A stretch of 64,000 nucleotides of DNA, from NCBI RefSeq assembly GCF_002835935.1, contig NZ_PJCF01000009.1, positions 1-64,000 on the forward strand. The letters are read 5' to 3'. The notes under the pieces were generated by a model. The model saw only the letters and a list, made by a program, of their open reading frames with translations, was not told the origin of the DNA and did no database searches. The DNA is from Paraglaciecola sp. MB-3u-78. GTDB lineage: Bacteria; Pseudomonadota; Gammaproteobacteria; Enterobacterales; Alteromonadaceae. This document shows, in pieces, positions 1 through 8,166 of the stretch (position 1 is its first letter; every line of letters begins with the position of its first letter). The position numbers and the translations under genes are program-made.

Positions 1-390
1 TGGCCGACGGATAGAGGAAGTTGATATTGAAGGGTTTTAGCAGCAAAATACAGAAATATAATTCTTCGTTCGTATGTCTGCTATGTCGGAATTGCCGTCC
101 TTAAGATGATTAACTTGTTTGTCTGCTTTTCGCTCTAACAAGACATTAATTTTTTCAATTCGTTATGTCAATTAAGCGCACCAATAAGACCTAAATGACA
201 AAAGAAAGGAACCACAACATGTAGTGGTTGGTCGGGCTAAGTGGATAGCCCTTATAAATACACAGTTGTAGGTGATTAGTAGTTTTGCAAATGACTAAAC
301 AGGCGCAATGCCCACTTTCCCTATCTCTGAAGAACGTAATTTTCATTAACACGTTGATAAGGTTAATAAATTCGGATAATGTGAACTACA
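1..390. other. left-edge intergenic stretch
   Basis: No open frame with a ribosome binding site and no recognisable family was seen here. A short inverted repeat (gggct...agccc near 233-251) is the only local structure noted. The stretch leads into an attC-like site. Confidence 0.4.
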
Positions 391-456
391 TTCTAATTGT
401 GATAGAAGGTGCAATGAAAAAACTAAACAGACGGCACGCCTTCTATTAAGTTATAC
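391..456 (+). other. attC-like site, upstream of small ORF
   Basis: A roughly 66-bp imperfect palindrome. The left arm atagaagg...gtgc (around 402-412) pairs with the right arm gcacgccttctat (434-446), and the right end is GTTATAC at 450-456, close to the GTTRRRY core of integron attC sites. The left core-like box (ttctaat, 391-397) is weaker. The size and layout resemble the better site at 761-825. The identification rests on structure only. Confidence 0.4.
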
Positions 457-474
457 GTAAAGGAGAGTTGGTAG

Positions 475-756
475 ATGGAGTTAAATTCAATAGAAGATGT
501 CAAAGCCCTTAATGAATATAAAAAGATGGAGCAAATTCAAAAAATCGAAAAAAAGTTTCATCGACTTGGTTTCGTGCCATACATGACTTTGGGTGCGCTA
601 ACAGTTTATTATATTTTTACTGTCTGGTTAGATGGTGATAGTTGGTCAAATATGCACTTCATGTTTATCGCATCATCGATGGCGAGTATAGGCTATTCAA
701 ATGTTGAACGTACCGATTTATTAAAACAACTAATAGAATTAAAGTACGGTAGATAA
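475..756 (+). CDS. small membrane protein, probable integron cassette gene
   Basis: A 93-residue protein with no family I recognise. The first 30 residues are charged and helical (many K, E, Q), followed by two hydrophobic stretches (about 34-51 and 61-73) that may span or associate with the membrane. The start is supported by AAGGAGAG at 460-467. It lies between two attC-like sites (391-456 and 761-825), which is how a single-gene integron cassette is arranged, with the ORF in the expected orientation towards its own attC. The function is unknown. Confidence 0.6.
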   Translation: MELNSIEDVKALNEYKKMEQIQKIEKKFHRLGFVPYMTLGALTVYYIFTVWLDGDSWSNMHFMFIASSMASIGYSNVERTDLLKQLIELKYGR

Positions 757-760
757 TTAC

Positions 761-825
761 GTATAACAAACAAATAATGGCAGGGACGCGCAAACAACGC
801 GCGCCCCATATTTGAGCCGTTAGGC
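761..825 (+). other. attC-like recombination site
   Basis: GTATAAC (761-767, near RYYYAAC) and GTTAGGC (819-825, matching GTTRRRY) flank an imperfect stem. The arms caaataatggcagggacgcgc and gcgcgccccatatttg pair with small mismatches around an aaacaac loop. Opening on taacaaac and ending in gttaggc is typical of cassette attC sites. No integrase gene is in the window. Confidence 0.6.
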
Positions 826-944
826 ACCTCAGAGGTGCCTTCTTACGATGACGGTCCTATTAATTCGCAATGGTAATACCTAAAGATAGAACTCTATCAC
901 TACTGACTATCGTGTATGCATACACTTAAAAAACACGCTTCGTG

Positions 945-1217
945 TTAACGAAATAGATCACTATGGGTGCCAACTCTAGCCAATTTAAGAATGTCGTTTT
1001 CAATTTTATAAATAAGTACTAAATCTGGTTTTACGTGGCAGTCCCGATAATTTGACCAATTTCCAGTGAGCCCATGATCAACGTATTTTTCTGCTAATAT
1101 CTGCCTTTGCTGAAGCGTTGAAATAACATGACCCACTTCAACGACATCTGGTATAGCTAGTTTGACTATTTTTTTGAAATCTTTCTTAAACTGAGTCGAA
1201 TATTCTAGCTTATACAT
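945..1217 (-). CDS. yafQ: YafQ-family mRNA interferase toxin
   Basis: A 90-residue RelE/ParE-superfamily toxin. YafQ toxins are ribosome-dependent endoribonucleases that cleave mRNA. The family signature is visible: DHGLTGNW (47-54), RDCHVKPDLVLIY (58-70) and the C-terminal GTHSDLF (83-89). H48, H61, D65 and H85 line up with the catalytic H50/H63/D67/H87 of E. coli YafQ, so the toxin looks intact. The ATG follows the antitoxin stop codon with no gap, so the two are translationally coupled. Its position beside an attC-like site suits an accessory stabilisation module. Confidence 0.9.
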   Translation of the reverse strand: MYKLEYSTQFKKDFKKIVKLAIPDVVEVGHVISTLQQRQILAEKYVDHGLTGNWSNYRDCHVKPDLVLIYKIENDILKLARVGTHSDLFR

Positions 1218-1487
1218 TTAGGCTTTATTAACTCCCACCTCTTGTAATAGTTGGCTGACATCAGCAACAGCATTTCCATTTCCGCTTTCCAGTTCTGCAA
1301 TCGCCTCTAACGTTTTAGAGTTGGGTGTTTTAGCGCGCAATTCAAATGGTATCCCCCCATAATTAATTACGGCTTTAGCAAATAACTTTATTGCCTGAGA
1401 TGGGCTCAATCCAACTTCATCGCAAACATGGGTAAAAGCTAATTTTGTATCGAGATCAATGCGTGTACTTAGCATTTCTGTCTTCAT
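1218..1487 (-). CDS. dinJ: RelB/DinJ-family antitoxin
   Basis: An 89-residue antitoxin. The N-terminal ribbon-helix-helix part (LSTRIDLDTKLAFTHVCDEV) and the GLSPSQAIKLFAKAV helix are typical of DinJ/RelB; the C-terminal region would neutralise the toxin. A longer frame to 1553 exists, but its first 22 residues are hydrophobic and cross the operator palindrome, so the ATG at 1487 (MKTEML) is preferred. It is co-transcribed with the downstream yafQ and is probably autoregulated through the palindrome at 1495-1523. Confidence 0.88.
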   Translation of the reverse strand: MKTEMLSTRIDLDTKLAFTHVCDEVGLSPSQAIKLFAKAVINYGGIPFELRAKTPNSKTLEAIAELESGNGNAVADVSQLLQEVGVNKA

Positions 1488-1494
1488 AAATACC

Positions 1495-1523
1495 ACCATT
1501 GTTTTACATAGTAATACAATGGT
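1495..1523. promoter_or_regulatory. operator palindrome of dinJ-yafQ
   Basis: A 29-bp palindrome lies just upstream of the antitoxin ATG. The arm at 1495-1507 (ACCATTGTTTTAC) and the arm at 1511-1523 (GTAATACAATGGT) are reverse complements with a single mismatch, around an ATA centre. This is the expected position for binding by a ribbon-helix-helix antitoxin that represses its own operon. Confidence 0.65.
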
Positions 1524-1812
1524 AGCGAATAGCAGCCAAAAAGCAATCAACAAGGATTAAAAACAGTATATAAAGAAAGTAATCGTCACTAAAAATAAGT
1601 CCCTAAGTGCTGAAGTTTCAAATGCGTAAAGCAGTGGCAGAGCCACCTAAGACAGCATTTACAATCATGATTATTCTGTTTTTAAACAATTATCTTTTCC
1701 CTATCTGAGGAAAACGTTTCTAAAAGAATAACGTAGCGGTAGTATAAAAAATGGCCTGTTTAATATTGGACATTATGTTTTCAGAGCAATAATTTAAGTT
1801 AAAGGAGTTTTT

Positions 1813-2127
1813 TTGAAAATTAAAGGATTGGCGACTTCTCTGTTAATTCCATTTGTATTGTATACCGCTTATACGATGTCTGTAGCAGAACAATCTTTGC
1901 TTAGCTTCGGCTATCAGTTAATAACTAGCCCTGACACAGCCCAAGTATTAATTGATTTATATATTATGGCTATATTAGCAATTGTATGGATATACAACGA
2001 TGCTAAGCAGCTTAATAAAACAGCGATGTACTGGCTACCATTTGCGTTACTAACATTAGTGTTTGTGTCTATTGGGCCTTTGCTTTATTTAGCATTACGT
2101 AAAAATGTTCGCGCAAATGAAAAATAA
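1813..2127 (+). CDS. DUF2834-like small membrane protein
   Basis: A 104-residue membrane protein with three hydrophobic segments (about 5-22, 44-60 and 72-95). The second part, with WIYNDAKQL, a W, then SIGPLLYLALR, resembles the DUF2834 family of unknown function. The start is TTG at 1813, chosen because AAGGAG lies 5 bases upstream at 1802-1807. It has no obvious operon partner. Confidence 0.65.
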   Translation: MKIKGLATSLLIPFVLYTAYTMSVAEQSLLSFGYQLITSPDTAQVLIDLYIMAILAIVWIYNDAKQLNKTAMYWLPFALLTLVFVSIGPLLYLALRKNVRANEK

Positions 2128-2255
2128 CAAATTACAGCAATTAACAGCACAGGTATGTTAATTCTCCGGCTGTGTCAAAATGTGACACAAGCAAATAAAA
2201 AAGGCTATGTTAGGTTATATTCCATACATTAAGCTGCAAATAGTAAGGATGACAA

Positions 2256-2426
2256 ATGTCTGAAAAGAAAGTTAAGTTTGAATTCGAAAAACAGAATAAA
2301 AATAGTGTTCGATTTAAAGAAGTACCAGAAGAAGGGATGCCACCCGTTATCGGTAGCATTTATGTGCAAAAATGGTTTGCTGGGGACAGTAAAAACATTG
2401 AAATAACCATAAGCAAAAAAGATTGA
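2256..2426 (+). CDS. conserved 56-residue hypothetical protein
   Basis: A short gene encoding 56 residues that starts MSEKKVKFEFEKQNKNSVRF and ends ITISKKD, with a PPVIGSIYVQKWFAG core. The ATG is preceded by AAGGA at about 2245-2249. The sequence pattern (beta-strand-rich, ending in alternating hydrophobics) looks like a small conserved gammaproteobacterial protein I have seen without an assigned function. It stands alone between a membrane protein and a minus-strand gene. Confidence 0.65.
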   Translation: MSEKKVKFEFEKQNKNSVRFKEVPEEGMPPVIGSIYVQKWFAGDSKNIEITISKKD

Positions 2427-2539
2427 TGCATAGTTAGCTCTATCAGCGTAGTTTTTTCAGTCGGCTTAGCATTTTCTCAAACGCCAAGGACAGGATTAAA
2501 TGCCCTTGTAGTTGCTGCCGAATTTCCCCTCGCTAAATG

Positions 2540-2836
2540 TCAGTTAATCCCTCGCTCATTTTTTTTATGGCCGGGTTTTGCGATAATTTCCAAATAAAAA
2601 GACGCCAGTTCATTTTTTTCCGCTTCATCAATATGTTGATTAATGGCTCCAAGATGGATCACTTCTGCATTGTCTTTGTCGGCGCCAAAACGGCAGTCAA
2701 AATCCCAAAAGTCGGCGCCATCCGGGGCCGGCTTGTTTCTTTCGCGCCTAAGATATTTCTTCACTTCATGTCTGATACTATCGACCAACCTCGGCAATTT
2801 GATTTTGGGATGAGACAAAACAAAGGTTTTTTTCAT
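2540..2836 (-). CDS. DUF6172-family protein
   Basis: A 98-residue basic protein. The conserved stretch runs KTFVLSHPKIKLPRLVDSIR, then EVKKYLRRERNK and DFWDFDCRFG, a pattern I associate with DUF6172 (function unknown). The start is set at the ATG at 2836 (MKKTFVL), where family members begin; the frame stays open ten codons further upstream, but those codons look unconserved. Confidence 0.7.
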   Translation of the reverse strand: MKKTFVLSHPKIKLPRLVDSIRHEVKKYLRRERNKPAPDGADFWDFDCRFGADKDNAEVIHLGAINQHIDEAEKNELASFYLEIIAKPGHKKNERGIN

Positions 2837-3392
2837 ATTAATTACTCGTATTAGCCTAATTGACACTAGGCATTTAGTTGACGTGATATGTTACCAAGGA
2901 TAGGCGAGCTAGCCAATTTCAATACGCTAATCTCTCTAAGTGAGTTAAGACTCTGAAGTGGCAGAACTAACGTATGTTAAGTCCAGTGATTATACAAGAT
3001 CACCTTATCAATAGATGTACCTAGTAACGAATAGTCATCCACGGATGCAAAAGTGGCTTCGGCATCGACCAGAATAAGACCTTTTTTATTGAATAATCGA
3101 TTAAGTCTGGTTCTCGGATGAACAGCGCTAAACACGAGAAAAATAGAAAGTGAGCATACACAAACGAGCCACTAATATGACCGAGTAGTGTTGCCCTAAC
3201 TATGATGTAGGGGGTAATCAAAGAATCCATTCATCAAATTTTCTGTCATATACATCAAGGATGATGTGTCCTTTAAGGCATGTTTATCAAAAGGATGTGT
3301 AAAGCGATACCATTGCGAATATGATCATTATCAATCGCCTTACTTAGCACTCATAAAAAACATAAAATTCCCTTAAGGATAATACCAAACCT
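2837..3392. other. intergenic stretch without a supported gene
   Basis: About 550 bases between the DUF6172 gene and the cupin gene. The only minus-strand frame here (3021-3230) has no family resemblance and no clear ribosome binding site. No repeats or strong hairpins were seen. Confidence 0.4.
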
Positions 3393-3938
3393 ATGAATAA
3401 CCAAACCTCTCCTAACCCAGCTAAAGCATTGACCAAAGAACAAGTCATATCACAGCTAAATTTAGAACATCACTTCGAAGGGGGATATTTTCGTCAAACA
3501 TTTAAAGCCGATCACAGGGAGCCAGTCACCACTGCCCGTGGCGATCGTGCCACCATGACCGCTATCTATTACATGTTGACCGACGACAATAGTATCGATC
3601 ATTTTCATACTAAGTATTCAGATGGTATCGAGTTTTATCATATGGGCGCCCCGATTACCTATCACATGATTTACCCAGACGGACATTATGAAAAAGTAGT
3701 CGTTGGCCCAGATATGCTCAATGGTCAGCAGTTGCAACTTGCTGTACCTGGTGGCACTTATAAAGCGGCGGAACTCACATCAGGGGCTTACGGTTTAGTG
3801 AGTGAAGCGGTGGCGCCTGGATGGGAAATCGCAGACATGATAGACGTGAGTCGAGACGAATTACTCAAGCAGTTCCCACAACATAAAGTCATCATTGAGC
3901 GTTTAGCGAATAAAACAGCCATGCCTAATACCGAGTGA
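3393..3938 (+). CDS. cupin family protein (DUF985, Cupin_5)
   Basis: A 181-residue protein of the DUF985 cupin family, a small beta-barrel group of unclear substrate. The visible pattern is LNLEHHFEGGYFRQTF (23-38), TAIYYMLT (57-64), the metal-site-like DHFHTKYSDGIEFYHMG (69-85), then VPGGTYKAAEL and the terminal VAPGWE (about 141-146). The ATG at 3393 follows an AAGGA 15 bases upstream. The gene ends before a stem-loop at 3957-3989 that may end its transcript. Confidence 0.88.
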   Translation: MNNQTSPNPAKALTKEQVISQLNLEHHFEGGYFRQTFKADHREPVTTARGDRATMTAIYYMLTDDNSIDHFHTKYSDGIEFYHMGAPITYHMIYPDGHYEKVVVGPDMLNGQQLQLAVPGGTYKAAELTSGAYGLVSEAVAPGWEIADMIDVSRDELLKQFPQHKVIIERLANKTAMPNTE

Positions 3939-3956
3939 ATACTATATACCAATCAG

Positions 3957-3989
3957 CATAGATAATTCCTGAGAGGCCAATTATCTATG
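3957..3989. terminator. stem-loop after cupin gene
   Basis: A perfect 11-bp inverted repeat, catagataatt (3957-3967) and aattatctatg (3979-3989), around an 11-base loop. It lies just after the cupin stop codon. There is no T-run, so it may be an RNA-stabilising hairpin or a weak terminator. Confidence 0.4.
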
Positions 3990-4215
3990 TGGAATGCTGT
4001 AAGATTAAAATAAATAGCTCTGACTTAACTTGATAATCAGGTAAGAGCTACGAATTCAACCGACCAACACCACACATGGATTAAATCACTCTGTGGGTTG
4101 TTTCAGAAATCAACTTAGCTGAATGGAATTCTGCGGATAATAGTTGAGCGTTTCAGTGACCCCCTTACATATTGTGGGCACCACATAATACTTCAACAAT
4201 TTATAAGGGCAATCC

Positions 4216-5634
4216 ATGACCACTCAAAAAGAATTCAAAGCGGCCGCCGAGAAGGCGCTTGAACATGCAGTAGCATGGCGTGAGGATGGAGCAAAATTAC
4301 CGGCCTTTCCCTCGGCAACAACGGCCGAACTTAGAGCACGGTTTGACGGCGATTTGCCGAGTCAGGGCTTGAACGGCGAAGCAGTTATCGAGCATTTAGT
4401 CAGTGCCGCCAAGCACGGTCTGGTCAACAATACTCATCCAAATTTTTATGCCTGGGTTCAAGGCGCATCTCATCCCATTGGTGTAGCCGCGGATATCCTG
4501 ACCTCTGCCTGGGGACAGAATGCTGCAATCCATCAAACCGCTCCTGCCGCGGCTATTGCCGAAGAAGTCTCTGCAAAATGGATACTCGAACTACTTGATT
4601 TACCACCCCAATGCTCATTTGCCTTCGCCACGGGAGCCACTACGGCCAGTTTTATTTGCCTCAGTGTGGCTCGCAGTGAAGTCTTACATCGCCAAGGCTA
4701 CGACCTAGAACAGGAAGGCCTAACCGGGGCACCCAACATCCAGGTATTTCTGGGTGAAGAGGCCCATGCCACCATTCTCTCAAACCTCAGGTATCTCGGT
4801 TTCGGGCGCAAAAACCTTGTTTTTATAGCGGTTGATGACCAAGGTCGAATGCTGCCTGCTGATCTTGAACATAAACTAAGTCAAACCGACGGACCGAAAA
4901 TTGTGATCCTGCAGGCCGGCCACATCAACTCCGGCGCCTTCGATCCATTTAATGACATTATCCCCCTATGTCAAACGCATAATGCTTGGGTTCATGTGGA
5001 CGGCGCTTTTGGTCTCTGGGCGCGAGCCGCCCCCTCCCTTGCTCACCATTGTGAAGGACTAGAACACGCAGACTCATGGACAGTAGACGGGCACAAGTGG
5101 TTACAAGTGCCCTATGATTCCGGTTATGCCATTGTCAAACATCCTAACGCCCATCGCCGAGCCATGAATATTTCTGCCAGCTATCTGGTCAGTGATCCCG
5201 ATGATGGCCGCAATCCTACCCAATTCGGTATGGAGCTTTCACGGCGCGCCCGCGGATTTACTCTCTGGGCGGTGCTGCAAGCTTTGGGACGTGAGGGAGT
5301 GTTAGAAATGATCACCCGCCATCATGATTGCGCCAAACTACTGCAACAACGATTGGCAGGCACACCCGGGATCAGAATTCTAAACCAAGTAGTATTAAAT
5401 CAGCTGGCCATTGCTTTTGGCGACGAAAACCAAGAACTGGAAAAACGTAATCAGATGACCGCCGCTGTAATCCGGAAAATTCACGAAGAAAATAAAAACT
5501 TTGTCCTGGGCGCAACATGGAAATATCAATCCATATTACGGATCTCCATCATTTCCCAGCTTACCGACAAAGGTGATATTGAGGTGCTTGCGGCTTCTTT
5601 GTTACGAGCATGGGATGCGGTTAGGTCAGCATAA
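4216..5634 (+). CDS. pyridoxal phosphate-dependent (group II) amino acid decarboxylase family protein
   Basis: A 472-residue enzyme of the group II decarboxylase family, which includes aromatic-L-amino-acid, glutamate and diaminobutyrate decarboxylases. Visible features are GATTASF (140-146) for phosphate binding, HVDGAFG (260-266) with the cofactor-binding Asp, and SWTVDGHKWLQ (287-297), where K294 forms the Schiff base after H293. The start is supported by MTTQKEF in good context. The substrate cannot be told from sequence. The gene stands alone and is visibly richer in GC than its flanks, which may indicate transfer. Confidence 0.88.
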   Translation: MTTQKEFKAAAEKALEHAVAWREDGAKLPAFPSATTAELRARFDGDLPSQGLNGEAVIEHLVSAAKHGLVNNTHPNFYAWVQGASHPIGVAADILTSAWGQNAAIHQTAPAAAIAEEVSAKWILELLDLPPQCSFAFATGATTASFICLSVARSEVLHRQGYDLEQEGLTGAPNIQVFLGEEAHATILSNLRYLGFGRKNLVFIAVDDQGRMLPADLEHKLSQTDGPKIVILQAGHINSGAFDPFNDIIPLCQTHNAWVHVDGAFGLWARAAPSLAHHCEGLEHADSWTVDGHKWLQVPYDSGYAIVKHPNAHRRAMNISASYLVSDPDDGRNPTQFGMELSRRARGFTLWAVLQALGREGVLEMITRHHDCAKLLQQRLAGTPGIRILNQVVLNQLAIAFGDENQELEKRNQMTAAVIRKIHEENKNFVLGATWKYQSILRISIISQLTDKGDIEVLAASLLRAWDAVRSA

Positions 5635-5657
5635 CTTGCCCTAAAGTTTTTTTAAGA

Positions 5658-5940
5658 TAGAAAAGCACGCTTCGCGCCATCATCCCGCGCGGCGTCCGCG
5701 TGATAGTTTTTGTCTCGAATCCATTCTAGCCAGTCACTTTTTCTTCTACAGCTAAGAATAAAGTAACCAAAAAGAAGCCGCCGCTACTAAAGTTCTTAAC
5801 CACACAAAAAGGCTTATTTTAGCGTCGCTAAAGAATGAGTCCCTCCAGCTTTAGCTCAAATGGCATCCCGCGCGGCGTCCACTTGCCATTTGCCCCTAAA
5901 ATAAACCTTTTCGAGCTGAAACCTTAAATGCGGGAAAAGT
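5658..5940. repeat. degenerate dispersed intergenic repeat zone
   Basis: The segment CATCCCGCGCGGCGTCC occurs twice (5681-5697 and 5864-5880). A block beginning aaaagcacgct, then tgatagttttt, ctcg.atcc and agccagt.acttttt recurs at about 34004-34075. The stretch also contains the common proteobacterial arrangement of an acttttt...aagtaaccaaaaagaag inverted motif. No credible protein is encoded. Confidence 0.55.
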
Positions 5941-6039
5941 AGTGGCTATGCCACCAAAGCGGTTATCGGTAAAGCCGATTTTCTTGCAATTTTACGATGG
6001 CTGATCCTTGTAATTCACTTGTAATTCCAAATGGTTTCA

Positions 6040-6299
6040 TCGACTGTCAGCAATCATGGGCTAAGCAGTCATTAGGGAATTGAATCAGGCAGCTCTGAGC
6101 CTAATACCGGACAGTCGAGTGTTAAACCTGAAGGTGAACTTTGTGCCATTAGGAGTCATTCAGCTTTTGATAAATCAACGTTACTGACCCTATCGATTTT
6201 GTCGATTTTCAACGAACCTGATAATCCTCTAGCCAGCCTCCTAGTTTAAGTTCCAGCTAAGCTGTAGGTTCCTAAACCAAACGAAAACAGGAGACTGTA
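6040..6299 (+). ncRNA. IS110 5' non-coding region, candidate bridge RNA
   Basis: About 260 bases of non-coding DNA lie immediately upstream of the IS110 transposase start. In several IS110-group elements the bridge RNA is transcribed from the 5' non-coding end, so this stretch is where it would be expected. The assignment is positional; no covariance model was applied and the left boundary is uncertain. Confidence 0.3.
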
Positions 6300-7324
6300 A
6301 TGTCATATTACTGCGGCATTGATTTACATTCAAACAACCACGTAGTGGCGGCCGCCGCGCGGTTGTCATTGATGAAGAGGATAACAAGTTAGTGGATAAG
6401 CGCATCGACAATGATTTAAATACAACCATTGCGTTACTATTGCCCTATAAAAAGGAGCTGAAGGCAGTGGCCGTTGAATCCACTTTTAACTGGTATTGGC
6501 TCGTCGATGGGCTTATAGAAAATGGTTTCAAGGTAGAGCTGGTGAACACCACAGCGGTGAAGCAATACGATGGGTTAAAATACAGCGGAGACCATCAGGA
6601 TGCTTTTCACTTGGCGCACCTAATGCGTTTAGACATTCTACCTACGGGCTATATTTACCCGCCAGAATATCGCCAAGAAAGAGATTTACTCAGGCGAAGA
6701 CGGCAACTTGTCAGACATGCTTCTACACATGCTCTCAGTATTCAAAACCAAATCTGGCGCTCGCTAGGTTATAAACAGACATGTACTGCCATTCGTAGAA
6801 AAGACTTTGTTCTTCCCTTCGAAAAAGACGGTTACCTTTACCATTCTGCCAATAGTAATCTGGTGTTGATGCGTACGTTGGATACACAAATTAAACTCGT
6901 CGAGCAACAAGTTTTGGAAGGTGTATCACTCAAAAATGAATATAAGTTACTCACATCAGTCACAGGTATTGGCCCGATTTTGGGTTTAACCATTATGCTC
7001 GAAACTGGCGATATTCAGCGTTTTGACTCGCCAGGGAATTACGCGTCTTATTGCCGCTGCGTGAATAGCATTCGTGAAAGTAACGGCAAGAAAAAAGGCA
7101 CTGGTAATCGCAAGGCAGGAAACAAATATCTATCGTGGGCATTTTCAGAAGCCGCTCACTACATGGTGCGTTTCAACAACCAAGCAAAAGGTTTTTATGA
7201 GCGTAAAAGACAAAAACGTAATGGGATAGTCGCCATACGCGCAGTGGCACACAAACTCTCACGGGCAGTATTTCATATGTTAAAGAACAACGAGGCATTC
7301 GATATCGATAGAGTGTTTCACTAG
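6300..7324 (+). pseudogene. IS110-family transposase, frameshifted
   Basis: An IS110/IS1111-family DEDD transposase split by a frameshift. The ATG at 6300 begins MSYYCGIDLHSNNHVV, carrying the first catalytic Asp (D8). The frame is then lost at a GC-rich 14-base run (6348-6361). The remainder reads on in a second frame to 7324: VESTFNWYWLVDGL, an RRRRQLVRH basic stretch, and the Transposase_20 part with TSVTGIGPILG and GNRKAGNKYLSWAFSEAA. Without the first Asp the long downstream frame should be inactive. A programmed frameshift is unlikely because no slippery sequence is present. Confidence 0.85.
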
Positions 7325-7884
7325 TTTACTGGCATCATTCAGCCCGTTTGCGGGGTTGGATAACAAGCCATCACACTCTGAGTGGAGGATGATGCCGGTA
7401 TTTATTTTTATTCGCCCACATGTTAAGCCACTTTGGGTCTGGAAAGTGCAAGCTTAGCCACTTACTCTGTGCGTAATATCGCATTGGATAATATGCGTAA
7501 CGCCGTTAGGGGAACTGAAGTTTTTGATTACGGGCGTCCTGCCCTCCACCTAAAGGCCATCTTGCGGATGTTAATCTTTGCTCCATGCAAAGCTTTGTGG
7601 CGTACTTAGGTACGTGGGGGAAGGAAGAAGTATTTCTCGACCTAGATCCAGATGGGTGACTGTTGCGGATATTTATCCAGCACGACCAATAGAAAAACAA
7701 ATATTGCGAATAATATAACCGGTACACCGAAGCAGAGTCACATAACTTTATGCTTGCCTGGGCGCTCCGATTACTGACGCTCTATTGACACCGGCTGGCT
7801 AATGGGTGACCCCGCAGGTTTTGAATATGAAATAGATGTCAATATGGAAAATATAAGGCATCATGTATTTTGATTTTAGGAAAA
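7325..7884. other. IS110 3' flank and gene-poor stretch
   Basis: Just after the transposase, ggcatcatt (from 7332) can pair with gatgatgcc (to 7396), forming a stem that may belong to the end of the element. The rest has a composition unlike its neighbours and short degenerate frames on both strands, with no family recognised. It is probably decayed sequence. Confidence 0.35.
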
Positions 7885-8100
7885 ATGACGTTTTATTTTA
7901 CCTATACCCCACTAACACTCCAAGATATCGCAAATTCTATGGGCATTAAATCTAGTAACTTTAAGACCGATTATAACATGCCAACAAAAGACGAATATAA
8001 AAAAACTGAGATCAGCGCCAGACCCATCATAGTCTGGAAGAATCCACAGGAAATTAAAAACCCTAACCCTCCTGCAAACAGGAATGTTAAAGATAAATAA
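7885..8100 (+). CDS. small hypothetical protein
   Basis: A possible 71-residue protein starting MTFYFTYTPLTLQDIANSMG and ending in a Pro/Asn/Lys-rich tail. AGGA sits 4-5 bases before this ATG; a TTG at 7870 would add five residues. No family is recognised. It lies 66 bases upstream of the DUF2989 lipoprotein gene and could be co-transcribed with it. Its existence is uncertain because the adjoining sequence is degraded. Confidence 0.35.
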   Translation: MTFYFTYTPLTLQDIANSMGIKSSNFKTDYNMPTKDEYKKTEISARPIIVWKNPQEIKNPNPPANRNVKDK

Positions 8101-8166
8101 TTTTCAAAGTTAGTCGTTGAAAATTTAAATACGTGTATATAATAAACAACATTATAAGGTAACTTT

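Noticed and set aside
2537-2854. Plus-strand frame of 105 residues
   Set aside because: It is the mirror of the DUF6172-like gene on the minus strand, which has the family pattern.
3021-3230. Minus-strand frame of 69 residues
   Set aside because: No ribosome binding site, no family pattern, and isolated in intergenic space.
6241-6429. Minus-strand frame over the IS110 start
   Set aside because: It is antisense to the transposase and spans the frameshift; composition only.
7490-7520. Another attC core (gccgttaggg)
   Set aside because: The last base does not fit GTTRRRY and no matching stem arm is present.
7506-7727. Minus-strand frame of 73 residues in the IS110 3' flank
   Set aside because: Ser/Arg-rich, no family, lies in decayed sequence.
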